DNA of 10,632 bases from Candidatus Manganitrophaceae bacterium (GTDB taxonomy: Bacteria; Nitrospirota; Nitrospiria; SBBL01; Manganitrophaceae): contig SCUR01000025.1 of assembly GCA_004297235.1 (NCBI GenBank), positions 1-10,632 of the forward strand. The letters are read 5' to 3'. The notes below the pieces were generated by a model, which worked only from the letters and a program-made list of their open reading frames with translations, made no database searches and was not told the DNA's origin. Made by a program: the position numbers and the translations under genes. Positions 1-6,216 of the stretch are shown piece by piece. Each line of letters opens with the position of its first letter. Within the stretch, counting starts at the first letter, position 1.

Positions 1-1
1 G

Positions 2-1930
2 GGAACCGACGAGCCGGCCGACAGTCGGGTCGAGTATGGGACCGCCCCCGCTTACGGCGGATCGACCGGTTTGAACACCGCGATGGTCACCGCCCACTCC
101 CAGAGTCTGACCGGTCTCCTGCCCGGAACGTTGTACCATTACCGGGTCCTCAGCCGGGATGCCGCGGGAAATCTGGCGACCTCGGCCGACCATACCTTCA
201 CCACCGCCTCCGGCGCCGACACCACCCCCCCTTCTGTTCCGACGGCGCTGACAGCCACCCCCCTGTCGGACTCGCAAATCGATCTCACCTGGAGCGCCTC
301 GACCGACAATGTCGGCGTCGCCGGCTATCGGATCTACCGTGGAGGAATTCAGATCGGCACCCGCGCCGATCCGAGCTATTCGGACACCGGCCTCTCCCCT
401 TCGACGACCTACAGCTACACCGTCTCCGCCGTCGATGCGGCCGGAAACGCCTCGGCCCCTTCCACCGCCGCGAGCGCCGCCACCGACGCTCCCGCCGCCG
501 GGGCTACGGCGAGATTGAACCCGCTGTCGGACACCTTCCTGAATCTGGATGAGGCTGTCCACAGCGCCGAACCGACGCTGAACACCTATACCTGGCCCGC
601 CCAACAGATCGCCAACGCCGTCCTGATGAAATTCGATCTCTCCGGACTTCCCCCGGGGGCGGTGGTTCAGAATGCCACCTTGAATCTCGCCCTGGTGCAG
701 AGTGATGCCTTGTCCGCCCCGACCTATACGATCACCGTCCACAAAGTGATCCACAAGCATCCCGATCTCGCAAAGGCGACCGGAAACACCTACGACGGGA
801 TCAACGCCTGGAGTGCGAGCAGTTGTTGCTATAACGGCATTCCCCTCGCACAAGGGGACATCTCGCCCCCCTATGACACCCAAACGGTCGACAAAACAAC
901 AGGAATCAAAAGCTGGAACGTGACGGCCTTGATTCAAGAATGGTGGGCGTCTCCCGCCGACAATGAGGGGTTGATGGTCAACGCCGACCCGAGCCAGCCG
1001 GCCGACGCTTATCGGACCTTTGCCAGCATGGAAGCGCCGGACGCCGCCCTTCATCCTTACCTGACCGTCACCTACTCCATGCCGGGCTCGACGCAGACCG
1101 ACACCGTTCCCCCGACCGCCTCTCTGGATACCCCCGTAGACGGCGCCGTTGTTCGAGGGACGATTCCGGTCCAGGGGACGGTCTCGGACAATGTCGGGGT
1201 GGTCCGGGTGGAATACCTCGTCGACGAGACGGTGCAAACAACCTGGCAGGGAGCCGGCCCGGGAACGATCTCCTGGTCATGGGACACCGCCTCGACGGCC
1301 GACGGCCCCCATTCGCTGCTTCTCCGCGCGACGGACGCGGCCGCCCTCTCCGGCCGCTCCCAAATCATTTCAGTCATCGTCGACAATACCCCGCCCGGCG
1401 CGCCGGGGACGCCGGCCGCGACCTCGGTCCGGCAAACCGAAATCTCCTTCTCCTGGCCCGCCGCCACCGATGCGAACGCCGTGTCCGGCTACCAAGTTCA
1501 CCGAGACGGCGCGGCCGTGGCGACCACGCCGAACCTCTCCTATACCGATTCGGGACTGACTCCGAACACGCGCTATACCTACACCGTGACGGCCATCGAT
1601 ACCGCCGGCAATCCTTCTCCGTCGTCGTCGCCTCTTTCCGTCACCACCCCCTCCTCGGGACCGGTTCTCTCCGGAATCGCCGCCGGCGACATCACCCACA
1701 GCCGCGCGACGATCACATGGAACACCGACACACCGGCAACGACCCAGGTCGAATATGGCCGAACAACCTCCTACGACCGTTCAACAACGGTCGACACGAC
1801 GTTGCAGACCGCCCATTCGCAGCCCCTCACACATCTGCGCCGCAACACCCTCTATCACTACCGGGTCAAAAGCAGAGATGCCGATGGAACTCTTTCAGTC
1901 TCGGAGGACAGGACCTTTCGAACAAATTAG
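2..1930 (+). CDS. Multidomain FN3 / DNRLRE surface or secreted protein, 5' end missing
   Basis: The reading frame is open from base 2 to the TAG at 1928-1930, so 642 C-terminal residues are visible and the start lies upstream of the window. Domains in visible-residue numbers: end of a fibronectin-III/purple-acid-phosphatase-N-like module (1-68, ends YHYRVLSRDAAGN); FN3 (about 73-162, with TTPPSVPTALTA and GYRIYRGG); a DNRLRE-type beta domain (about 168-360, with DTFLN, FDLSGLP, WNVTALIQEWW and HPYLTVTYS); an Ig-like domain (about 370-462, PTASLDTPVDGAVV, SDNVGVVRVEYLVD); FN3 (about 465-550); and a last FN3-like module (553-642). The last module is a clear copy of the first partial one. Such domain strings are typical of extracellular adhesion, polysaccharide-binding or matrix proteins; the specific role cannot be told. 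The protein stops directly after the last module: no LPXTG, PEP-CTERM or Por tail is visible. A strong hairpin terminator follows 23 bases after the stop. Confidence 0.9.
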   Translation, partial: GTDEPADSRVEYGTAPAYGGSTGLNTAMVTAHSQSLTGLLPGTLYHYRVLSRDAAGNLATSADHTFTTASGADTTPPSVPTALTATPLSDSQIDLTWSASTDNVGVAGYRIYRGGIQIGTRADPSYSDTGLSPSTTYSYTVSAVDAAGNASAPSTAASAATDAPAAGATARLNPLSDTFLNLDEAVHSAEPTLNTYTWPAQQIANAVLMKFDLSGLPPGAVVQNATLNLALVQSDALSAPTYTITVHKVIHKHPDLAKATGNTYDGINAWSASSCCYNGIPLAQGDISPPYDTQTVDKTTGIKSWNVTALIQEWWASPADNEGLMVNADPSQPADAYRTFASMEAPDAALHPYLTVTYSMPGSTQTDTVPPTASLDTPVDGAVVRGTIPVQGTVSDNVGVVRVEYLVDETVQTTWQGAGPGTISWSWDTASTADGPHSLLLRATDAAALSGRSQIISVIVDNTPPGAPGTPAATSVRQTEISFSWPAATDANAVSGYQVHRDGAAVATTPNLSYTDSGLTPNTRYTYTVTAIDTAGNPSPSSSPLSVTTPSSGPVLSGIAAGDITHSRATITWNTDTPATTQVEYGRTTSYDRSTTVDTTLQTAHSQPLTHLRRNTLYHYRVKSRDADGTLSVSEDRTFRTN

Positions 1931-1952
1931 AGGACGGAATCCGCTTCCGCAA

Positions 1953-1993
1953 AAACAAGAAAGGCCCGGTGCAAGACCGGGCCTTTCTTGTTT
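1953..1993. terminator. Strong intrinsic, probably bidirectional terminator
   Basis: A perfect 18-bp inverted repeat (1953-1970 and 1976-1993) encloses a 5-base loop, GCAAG. Its GC core (GGCCCGGT/ACCGGGCC) is flanked by A-rich and T-rich arms, so each strand ends the hairpin in a T-rich run (TTTCTTGTTT on plus, TTTCTTGTTTTT on minus). It lies just after the FN3 gene and would also end any minus-strand transcript from 2031-2150. Confidence 0.88.
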
Positions 1994-2443
1994 CGATTCC
2001 TTGCGCTCTTTCCTTCAAGCCGATTCCGGTTTACAACGAGTCATCGTCGTCATGCTCTTCATTGTAGTTCGCAACCGCTTCCCTCGGCACCTTCATCAAC
2101 AAGAGCCGGCCTCCCTCGACTCATTCAGGATCGAGCGCGACGCCGTTCACGCAAACCTCCTCATTTGTATGAATAAACATTGTCCCTTGGAACGCAAGAC
2201 ACCTGATCGGACTTTTCAGCCGGACGGCCTCTTTTATCAAGACAGAAACAAATCTACTTTTTTGATGTTAATGGACGGTTCAGACTTTATTTCTAATTTG
2301 AAAATTTTTTCGGACCGATCGGTAAAAACGCCCCTTTCGGGGTGTTGTGCCGACAAACGGGGTGAGGCAGAATGGGATCATCGGCGATAGGACGATGACG
2401 CGTGTGGATCGGACGACACGTCTTAAATATAAGGAGGTGCTCC
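1994..2443. other. Intergenic region and hairpin-bearing leader of the 2444 gene
   Basis: About 450 bases lie between the terminator and the next plus-strand gene; apart from the possible minus-strand small gene I see no protein. Bases 2220-2310 are clearly more AT-rich than the surroundings, as promoters often are. A weak sigma70-like pair reads TTGATG (2262-2267), 18-base spacer, TTTATT (2286-2291). Downstream come a 10-bp palindrome ACCGATCGGT (2314-2323), a GC-rich hairpin (2327-2346, 8 pairs with one G-U, loop TTTC), a 6-bp hairpin (2378-2398) and a 5-bp one (2401-2420). These would all lie in the 5' leader of the gene at 2444. I cannot match them to a known riboswitch; the palindrome could be a repressor site. 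Confidence 0.4.
2031..2150 (-). pseudogene. Possible small gene interrupted by an in-frame TGA
   Basis: On the minus strand a strong Shine-Dalgarno (GAGGAGG, 2156-2162) sits 5 bases before a GTG (2150-2148). The frame reads VNGVALDPE, then TGA (2123-2121), then continues as VEGGRLLLMKVPREAV and on to an acidic tail, EEHDDDDSL, ending in TAA at 2033-2031. Without the TGA it would be a 39-residue protein. The third codon positions are largely G/C and the shared terminator lies 37 bases beyond the TAA, both of which fit a real gene. The TGA could be a TGG (Trp) to TGA mutation or a sequencing error. Alternatively the second half is a separate 20-23 residue peptide starting at TTG or ATG (codons 17-19), with GGGAGG as its ribosome site. 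I do not recognise the family. It could also be chance in non-coding DNA. Confidence 0.33.
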
Positions 2444-2797
2444 ATGGAATCGGTGAACTGGTTCGGCTCGGCGATCATTCCCTGGATCGGAATGCTTTCG
2501 ATCGGTGTGTTCGTTCTCATCACGGCGGCCTATTTCTCCTCCGCCGCGCGACCGCTACTGAAGCGCGTTCCGATCACTTGTCCCGAGAGCGGAAACCCGC
2601 TCAAGGTTCTGATGAGGATCAACATCTTTCGGGAGGCTCAAAAGGTCGGCAAGGGGCTCGATGTCGTGAGCTGCCCCCGCTTTTCTCGGGAGGAGATCAC
2701 CTGCTCAAAGGGATGCGTGTTCGACGGCAGGGCACAGCAGATCCATCGCACGGCCGGCGAGCGGCATATTGAAAAAAACACCCTGGTCGTCTCTTAA
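2444..2797 (+). CDS. Single-pass membrane protein with four-cysteine (CPESG...CxxxC) soluble domain
   Basis: This is a 117-residue protein. The ATG at 2444 is chosen because AAGGAGG (2431-2437) lies six bases upstream; an in-frame GTG at 2402 has no such site. One hydrophobic helix covers about residues 9-30 (IIPWIGMLSIGVFVLITAAYF), so the short N-terminus and larger C-terminal domain lie on opposite membrane sides. The soluble part has Cys46 in TCPESG, Cys77 in SCPRF, and Cys87 and Cys91 in CSKGC. This four-cysteine layout resembles small zinc- or metal-binding modules and recurs, from memory, in short membrane-anchored hypothetical proteins of redox-active bacteria; no function is established that I can name. 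The cupredoxin gene begins 24 bases after its TAA with its own ribosome site, so the two are probably one operon. A metal or redox link to the cupredoxin is inference. Confidence 0.85.
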   Translation: MESVNWFGSAIIPWIGMLSIGVFVLITAAYFSSAARPLLKRVPITCPESGNPLKVLMRINIFREAQKVGKGLDVVSCPRFSREEITCSKGCVFDGRAQQIHRTAGERHIEKNTLVVS

Positions 2798-2821
2798 ATC
2801 ATACAGAGAAGGAGAAGAAAA

Positions 2822-3190
2822 ATGAAGGTGTCGGTCTTGATTCTTTTATCCGCGATCTTCCTCGGCGCCGGAGCGGCCCACGGCAAGACGTTCACCCTGA
2901 AGACGGAGACGTCGGGCGAGCTCGCCTTTGTCGGAACGGATGGAACCAAAAATCCGAACCTCGAGGTGCATGAGGGCGACCTGGTGGAATTGATCATCGA
3001 GAATCAAGACGGGGTCCCGCATATCCTGACGATCCCCGAGCTCGACGTAAAGTCGACGCGGGTCGACACCGTGGGTGAAAAAACGATCGTGAAATTCGTC
3101 GCGAAGAAGGGGGAGTATCCCTACTTCTGCCCCCTTCCCGGCCATCGCCGGATGGGGATGGAAGGGAAGATCCTCTGCCGCCACAAATGA
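2822..3190 (+). CDS. Exported type-1 copper cupredoxin
   Basis: This 122-residue protein has a Sec signal peptide (MKVSVLILLSAIFLGAGAAHG; cleavage likely around residue 20-22), followed by a single cupredoxin domain. The type-1 copper ligands are visible in the usual order: His67 (GVPHILTIPEL), Cys103 and His108 (YFCPLPGHRRMGMEG), with Met111 or Met113 as the axial ligand. The FCPLPGHRRMGMEGK pattern is closest to single-domain cupredoxins and to the N-terminal cupredoxin of extended NirK-type copper proteins, rather than to plastocyanin proper. It would act as a periplasmic one-electron carrier or copper-binding protein; its redox partner is unknown. An additional Cys119 near the C-terminus is unusual. 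The ribosome site is AAGGAG (2809-2814), 7 bases from the ATG. It is the second gene of the 2444-3190 unit and converges with tex. Confidence 0.9.
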   Translation: MKVSVLILLSAIFLGAGAAHGKTFTLKTETSGELAFVGTDGTKNPNLEVHEGDLVELIIENQDGVPHILTIPELDVKSTRVDTVGEKTIVKFVAKKGEYPYFCPLPGHRRMGMEGKILCRHK

Positions 3191-3217
3191 AGCGGAAGCG
3201 AGCTCACGGCTTCCGCT
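3191..3217. terminator. Hairpin between convergent cupredoxin and tex genes
   Basis: A 9-bp perfect stem (AGCGGAAGC at 3191-3199, GCTTCCGCT at 3209-3217) encloses a 9-base loop and starts one base after the cupredoxin TGA. The tex stop codon (3204-3206 on the minus strand) lies in the loop, so the hairpin overlaps the last codons of tex. T-runs are short on both sides (CTCTTTC on plus, TTCATTTGT on minus), so termination may be only partly intrinsic. Confidence 0.6.
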
Positions 3218-5528
3218 CTTTCAACCGTGCGAAGGCTTCCGCCATGGTGGTCAGGGGGGCGGGGGAAGATTTCCGATCGGAAGAGGTTTTTTGGACCGAC
3301 GCTTTCGCCGCGGGGGGGCGGGCCGATTTCTCTTTTCCCCCCGGAGGGAGGGCGCCGTCGGCCAAACGCATCGTGAGGGATATCCGTTTCCGGTCGAGAT
3401 CGACCTGGAGCACCTTCACCTTCACCACCTCGCCCGCCTTGACCACCTCGCGCGGATCTTTCACGAAACGCTCCGACAGCGCCGAGATGTGCACCAAGCC
3501 GTCCTGATGGACGCCGATATCGACGAACGCGCCGAAGTTGGTGACATTGGTCACGACCCCTTCCAGCACGCTCCCCGGCACCAGATCGGCCAAGCGCTCC
3601 ACCCCTTCCCGAAAGGAGGCGGTCTTAAATTCGGGCCGCGGATCGCGCCCCGGTTTTTCGAGCTCGCGGAGAATGTCGCGCACCGTCATCTCGCCGAATT
3701 GGTCATCGATGAATTCCTGCACCGCCACGTTGGACAAAAACCGCTTGTCGCCGATCACCTCGCGCAGCGGGCGGCCGGCGGCCCGGAGAATCCGCTCCAC
3801 CACCGGATAGGCTTCGGGGTGAACGCCGGAGGCGTCGAGCGGGTTCTCGCCGTTCATGATCCGAAGAAACCCGGCGCTCTGCTCGAACGCCTTCGGACCG
3901 AGGCGCGGGACCGCCAGCAGCTGCCGCCGGTGGCGAAAGGCCCCCTGGGCGTCGCGGTAAGAGACGATGTTCGCCGCGGTCGTTTCGGTCAGCCCGGCGA
4001 CGCGCGCCAGCAACGGCGCGGAGGCGGTGTTGACGTCCACCCCCACGGTGTTCACGCAGTCCTCCACCACCGCCCCCAGCTTGCGGTTAAGCCGCATCTG
4101 ATTGACGTCGTGCTGATACTGGCCGACGCCGATCGCCTTCGGCTCGATCTTCACCAGCTCAGCGAGCGGGTCCTGCAGGCGCCGCGCGATCGACACCGCG
4201 CCGCGGAACGTCACATCGAGATCGGGAAACTCCTTGGCCGCCGTCTCGGAGGCGGAGTAGACCGACGCCCCGGCCTCGCTCACCACCAGGCTCGTCAGCT
4301 TCAGCTCGGGATGCCGGCGGATCAGCTCTCGGGCGAGCTTGTCGGTCTCGCGCGAAGCGGTGCCGTTTCCGATGCTGATGAGTTCGATCTGATGTCGGCG
4401 GACCAGCGCCGCCAGCGTGGAGAGCGCCTCTTCCCATTCTTCTTTCGGCGGATGCGGAAAAATCGTGGCATGGTCGACCACCTTCCCGGTGGCGCTCACC
4501 GCCGCCACTTTCACCCCGGTCCGCAGACCCGGATCGAGCCCCAAGGTAGGGCGCGGGCCGGCGGGGGCGGCCAGCAGGAGGTCCCGCAAATTCTCGCCGA
4601 AGACCCGGATCGCCTCTTCTTCCGCCCGCTCGCGCAGCCGCAGGAACGATTCGGTATCGAGCTGCGATTTGATCTTCACCCGCCAGGCCCAGCGGACGGC
4701 CTCGGCCAGCCATCGGTCGGCCGGGCGCTGTTGATCGGCGATGCCGAACCGCCGGGCGATCATCGCGTCGCAGAGGCCGAACGCCGACGGCGTCTCCAAA
4801 TCGTCCTGCCCGGGAAGCTGAATGACGAGGCGCAACATCCCCTCGGCGCGGCCGCGGAAGAGCGCGAGCGCCCGGTGGGAGGGAATCTGTTTGAGCGGCT
4901 CCGAGAATTGGAAGTAGTCGGAGAACTTCGCCCCTTCCTTCTCCTTCTCGGGAACGACCGTGGAGACCAACACCCCCTTTTCCCACATCAGCTCGCGGAG
5001 CGCCCCGACCAGATCGGCCTCCTCGGCGGCCCGCTCCATGAAGATCTGCCGGGCGCCGTCGAGCGCCGCCGCCGCGTCAGCGAAACCCTTTTCCGGATGG
5101 AGATAGCCGGCGGCCGCATCCTCCGGCGCTTGATTCGGATCTTGCATCAATGTATCCAGCAGCGGCGTCAGCCCCGCCTCGCGGGCGATCTGCGCCTTGG
5201 TCCGCCGCTTCGGCTGATACGGCGCGTAGAGATCCTCCAGCCGGGTCTTGGTCTCCGCGGCCAGGATCGCCGCGCCCAGCTCCGCGGTCAACTTCCCCTG
5301 CTCTTCAATGCTCTTTAAAACGCCCGCACGGCGCTCTTCCAGCTCGCGCATATAGATCAACCGCTCTTCGAGGGTGCGCAGCTGGGTATCGTCCAATCCT
5401 CCGGTCGCCTCTTTGCGGTAACGGGCGATGAAAGGAACCGTCGCCCCCTCGTCCAACAAACGGACGGCCGCCTCCACCTGGGGGGTGCGGGCGTTCAACT
5501 CTTCGGCAATGCGCTGCAAAATATCCAT
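3204..5528 (-). CDS. tex: Tex, S1-domain transcription accessory protein
   Basis: This 774-residue protein has the usual length and domain order of bacterial Tex, a cytoplasmic nucleic-acid-binding factor related to eukaryotic Spt6. In order: an all-helical N-terminal region with VPFIARYRKEATGGLDDTQL (about residues 30-50) and LYAPYQPKRRTKA (about 100-112); a YqgF/RuvC-like domain opening at LGLDPGLRTGVKVA (about 328-420); the conserved segment VGQYQHDVNQ; tandem helix-hairpin-helix motifs (about 497-560, with SYRDAQGAFRHRRQL); and an S1 RNA-binding domain (about 650-723, VVTNVTNFGAFVDIGVHQDG). A basic, low-complexity tail of about 50 residues follows. The ATG at 5528 is preferred over a GTG at 5540, because GAGGTG (5543-5538) lies 9 bases upstream of the ATG and nothing similar precedes the GTG. 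It is a single-gene unit with its own promoter and is unrelated in function to its neighbours. Confidence 0.97.
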   Translation of the reverse strand: MDILQRIAEELNARTPQVEAAVRLLDEGATVPFIARYRKEATGGLDDTQLRTLEERLIYMRELEERRAGVLKSIEEQGKLTAELGAAILAAETKTRLEDLYAPYQPKRRTKAQIAREAGLTPLLDTLMQDPNQAPEDAAAGYLHPEKGFADAAAALDGARQIFMERAAEEADLVGALRELMWEKGVLVSTVVPEKEKEGAKFSDYFQFSEPLKQIPSHRALALFRGRAEGMLRLVIQLPGQDDLETPSAFGLCDAMIARRFGIADQQRPADRWLAEAVRWAWRVKIKSQLDTESFLRLRERAEEEAIRVFGENLRDLLLAAPAGPRPTLGLDPGLRTGVKVAAVSATGKVVDHATIFPHPPKEEWEEALSTLAALVRRHQIELISIGNGTASRETDKLARELIRRHPELKLTSLVVSEAGASVYSASETAAKEFPDLDVTFRGAVSIARRLQDPLAELVKIEPKAIGVGQYQHDVNQMRLNRKLGAVVEDCVNTVGVDVNTASAPLLARVAGLTETTAANIVSYRDAQGAFRHRRQLLAVPRLGPKAFEQSAGFLRIMNGENPLDASGVHPEAYPVVERILRAAGRPLREVIGDKRFLSNVAVQEFIDDQFGEMTVRDILRELEKPGRDPRPEFKTASFREGVERLADLVPGSVLEGVVTNVTNFGAFVDIGVHQDGLVHISALSERFVKDPREVVKAGEVVKVKVLQVDLDRKRISLTMRLADGALPPGGKEKSARPPAAKASVQKTSSDRKSSPAPLTTMAEAFARLKERKP

Positions 5529-5537
5529 TCCTTCCGC

Positions 5538-5543
5538 CACCTC
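5538..5543 (-). promoter_or_regulatory. Ribosome binding site deciding the tex start
   Basis: GAGGTG on the minus strand lies 9 bases before the ATG at 5528-5526. It overlaps the competing GTG codon at 5540-5538, which therefore cannot use it, so the shorter 774-residue start is favoured. Confidence 0.6.
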
Positions 5544-5620
5544 GATTCAAAACGATTTCTATTTCACCGCCGCCTCGTTCGTAGATGCGCATAGACGCGC
5601 GACGATGGTAAAGCCCGTGC

Positions 5621-5649
5621 ATTCTAAATGAGAACCGCGCCCGAAACAA
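5621..5649 (-). promoter_or_regulatory. Probable sigma70 promoter of tex
   Basis: On the minus strand TTGTTT (5649-5644) and TAGAAT (5626-5621) are separated by 17 bases. The -10 matches TATAAT at five of six positions, while the -35 matches at three. This would give a tex leader of roughly 85 bases. The rest of 5529-5828, apart from the divergent promoter of the PEP-CTERM gene, shows no gene. Confidence 0.5.
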
Positions 5650-5711
5650 CTGGAATCTTAAAGTCCGGCAAACGGGGGAGGCGCGCCGAGATCGGCGTTG
5701 GAAAAAACTGC

Positions 5712-5739
5712 TTGACTCCCCTCTGCGGAAAGCCATACG
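5712..5739 (+). promoter_or_regulatory. Possible sigma70 promoter of the PEP-CTERM gene
   Basis: TTGACT (five of six matches to the -35 consensus) at 5712-5717 is followed after 16 bases by CATACG (5734-5739), a weak -10. An A-run (GAAAAAACTG) lies just upstream. It diverges from the tex promoter and would give a leader of roughly 80 bases before the ATG at 5829. Confidence 0.42.
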
Positions 5740-5828
5740 CTCGAAAGGGGGAGGAAACAGGGGATCAAGAGGTTAGGCGAGCGAGGATTGCAAAAAAAGC
5801 TCTCTCATTCAAGAAGGAGGAAAGAGAG

Positions 5829-6074
5829 ATGAAAAGTGCAATCTCTTTACTGACCCTGCTCGTCACCTTGGGGTGGGGAGCGGGTACCGCCGTTTCTGCT
5901 CAGGGGGACAAAACAAAAGAGCAGACGCTTCAATCGATGCCAACGGTTCCTCTAAAACCTAAACTGATCAAGCCGAAACAAAAGGCGATCGTTCCCGAAC
6001 CGGGGACCCTCCTTTTGGTCGGTTCCGGTCTTTTAGGCATGGCCGCATGGAGAAAGCTCCGGGCGCAGAAATGA
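5829..6074 (+). CDS. Miniature PEP-CTERM sorting-domain protein
   Basis: This is an 81-residue protein. The ATG at 5829 is set by a strong ribosome site (AAGGAGG, 5814-5820) 8 bases upstream and by the signal peptide that begins there (MKSAISLLTLLVTLGWGAGTAVSA, cleavage about residue 24). The C-terminus is a complete PEP-CTERM signal: VPEPGT (55-60), a hydrophobic stretch LLLVGSGLLGMAA (61-73) and a basic tail WRKLRAQK (74-81). In bacteria with exosortase this signal is recognised and the protein is processed at the cell envelope, often in connection with exopolysaccharide. Only about 30 residues lie between the two signals, rich in Lys and Pro (PLKPKLIKPKQK), with no recognisable domain. It stands alone with its own promoter and terminator. 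No exosortase gene is in the window. Confidence 0.88.
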   Translation: MKSAISLLTLLVTLGWGAGTAVSAQGDKTKEQTLQSMPTVPLKPKLIKPKQKAIVPEPGTLLLVGSGLLGMAAWRKLRAQK

Positions 6075-6156
6075 GTGAAAAGAATTTCGGTCGGCCCTGT
6101 CGGATCGGCGCCTGTCTTGATCGATAGGGGCCGGGCCTGTCAGGCAACCTTTACCG

Positions 6157-6189
6157 GGGGTGCAGCCAGTCTGCTGCACCCCTTTTTTT
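6157..6189 (+). terminator. Textbook intrinsic terminator after the PEP-CTERM gene
   Basis: A perfect 10-bp stem, GGGGTGCAGC (6157-6166) with GCTGCACCCC (6173-6182), encloses a 6-base loop and is followed at once by seven T residues (6183-6189). It ends 27 bases before the ATG assigned to the aldo/keto reductase. Confidence 0.92.
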
Positions 6190-6216
6190 GAGGGCAGCGA
6201 GATCGCCGTTTCAACC

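Noticed and set aside
2327..2346. The GC-rich hairpin upstream of 2444 considered as an intrinsic terminator.
   Set aside because: It is not followed by a T-run on the plus strand; on the minus strand only a short T-run (TTTTTACC) follows, and no gene upstream on that strand needs it.
3291..5318. A 675-codon open frame antisense to tex.
   Set aside because: It lies wholly inside tex, which is certain by domain content. Its product is rich in Arg, His, Gly and Leu, as expected from the complement of GC-rich codons, and no known motif appears.
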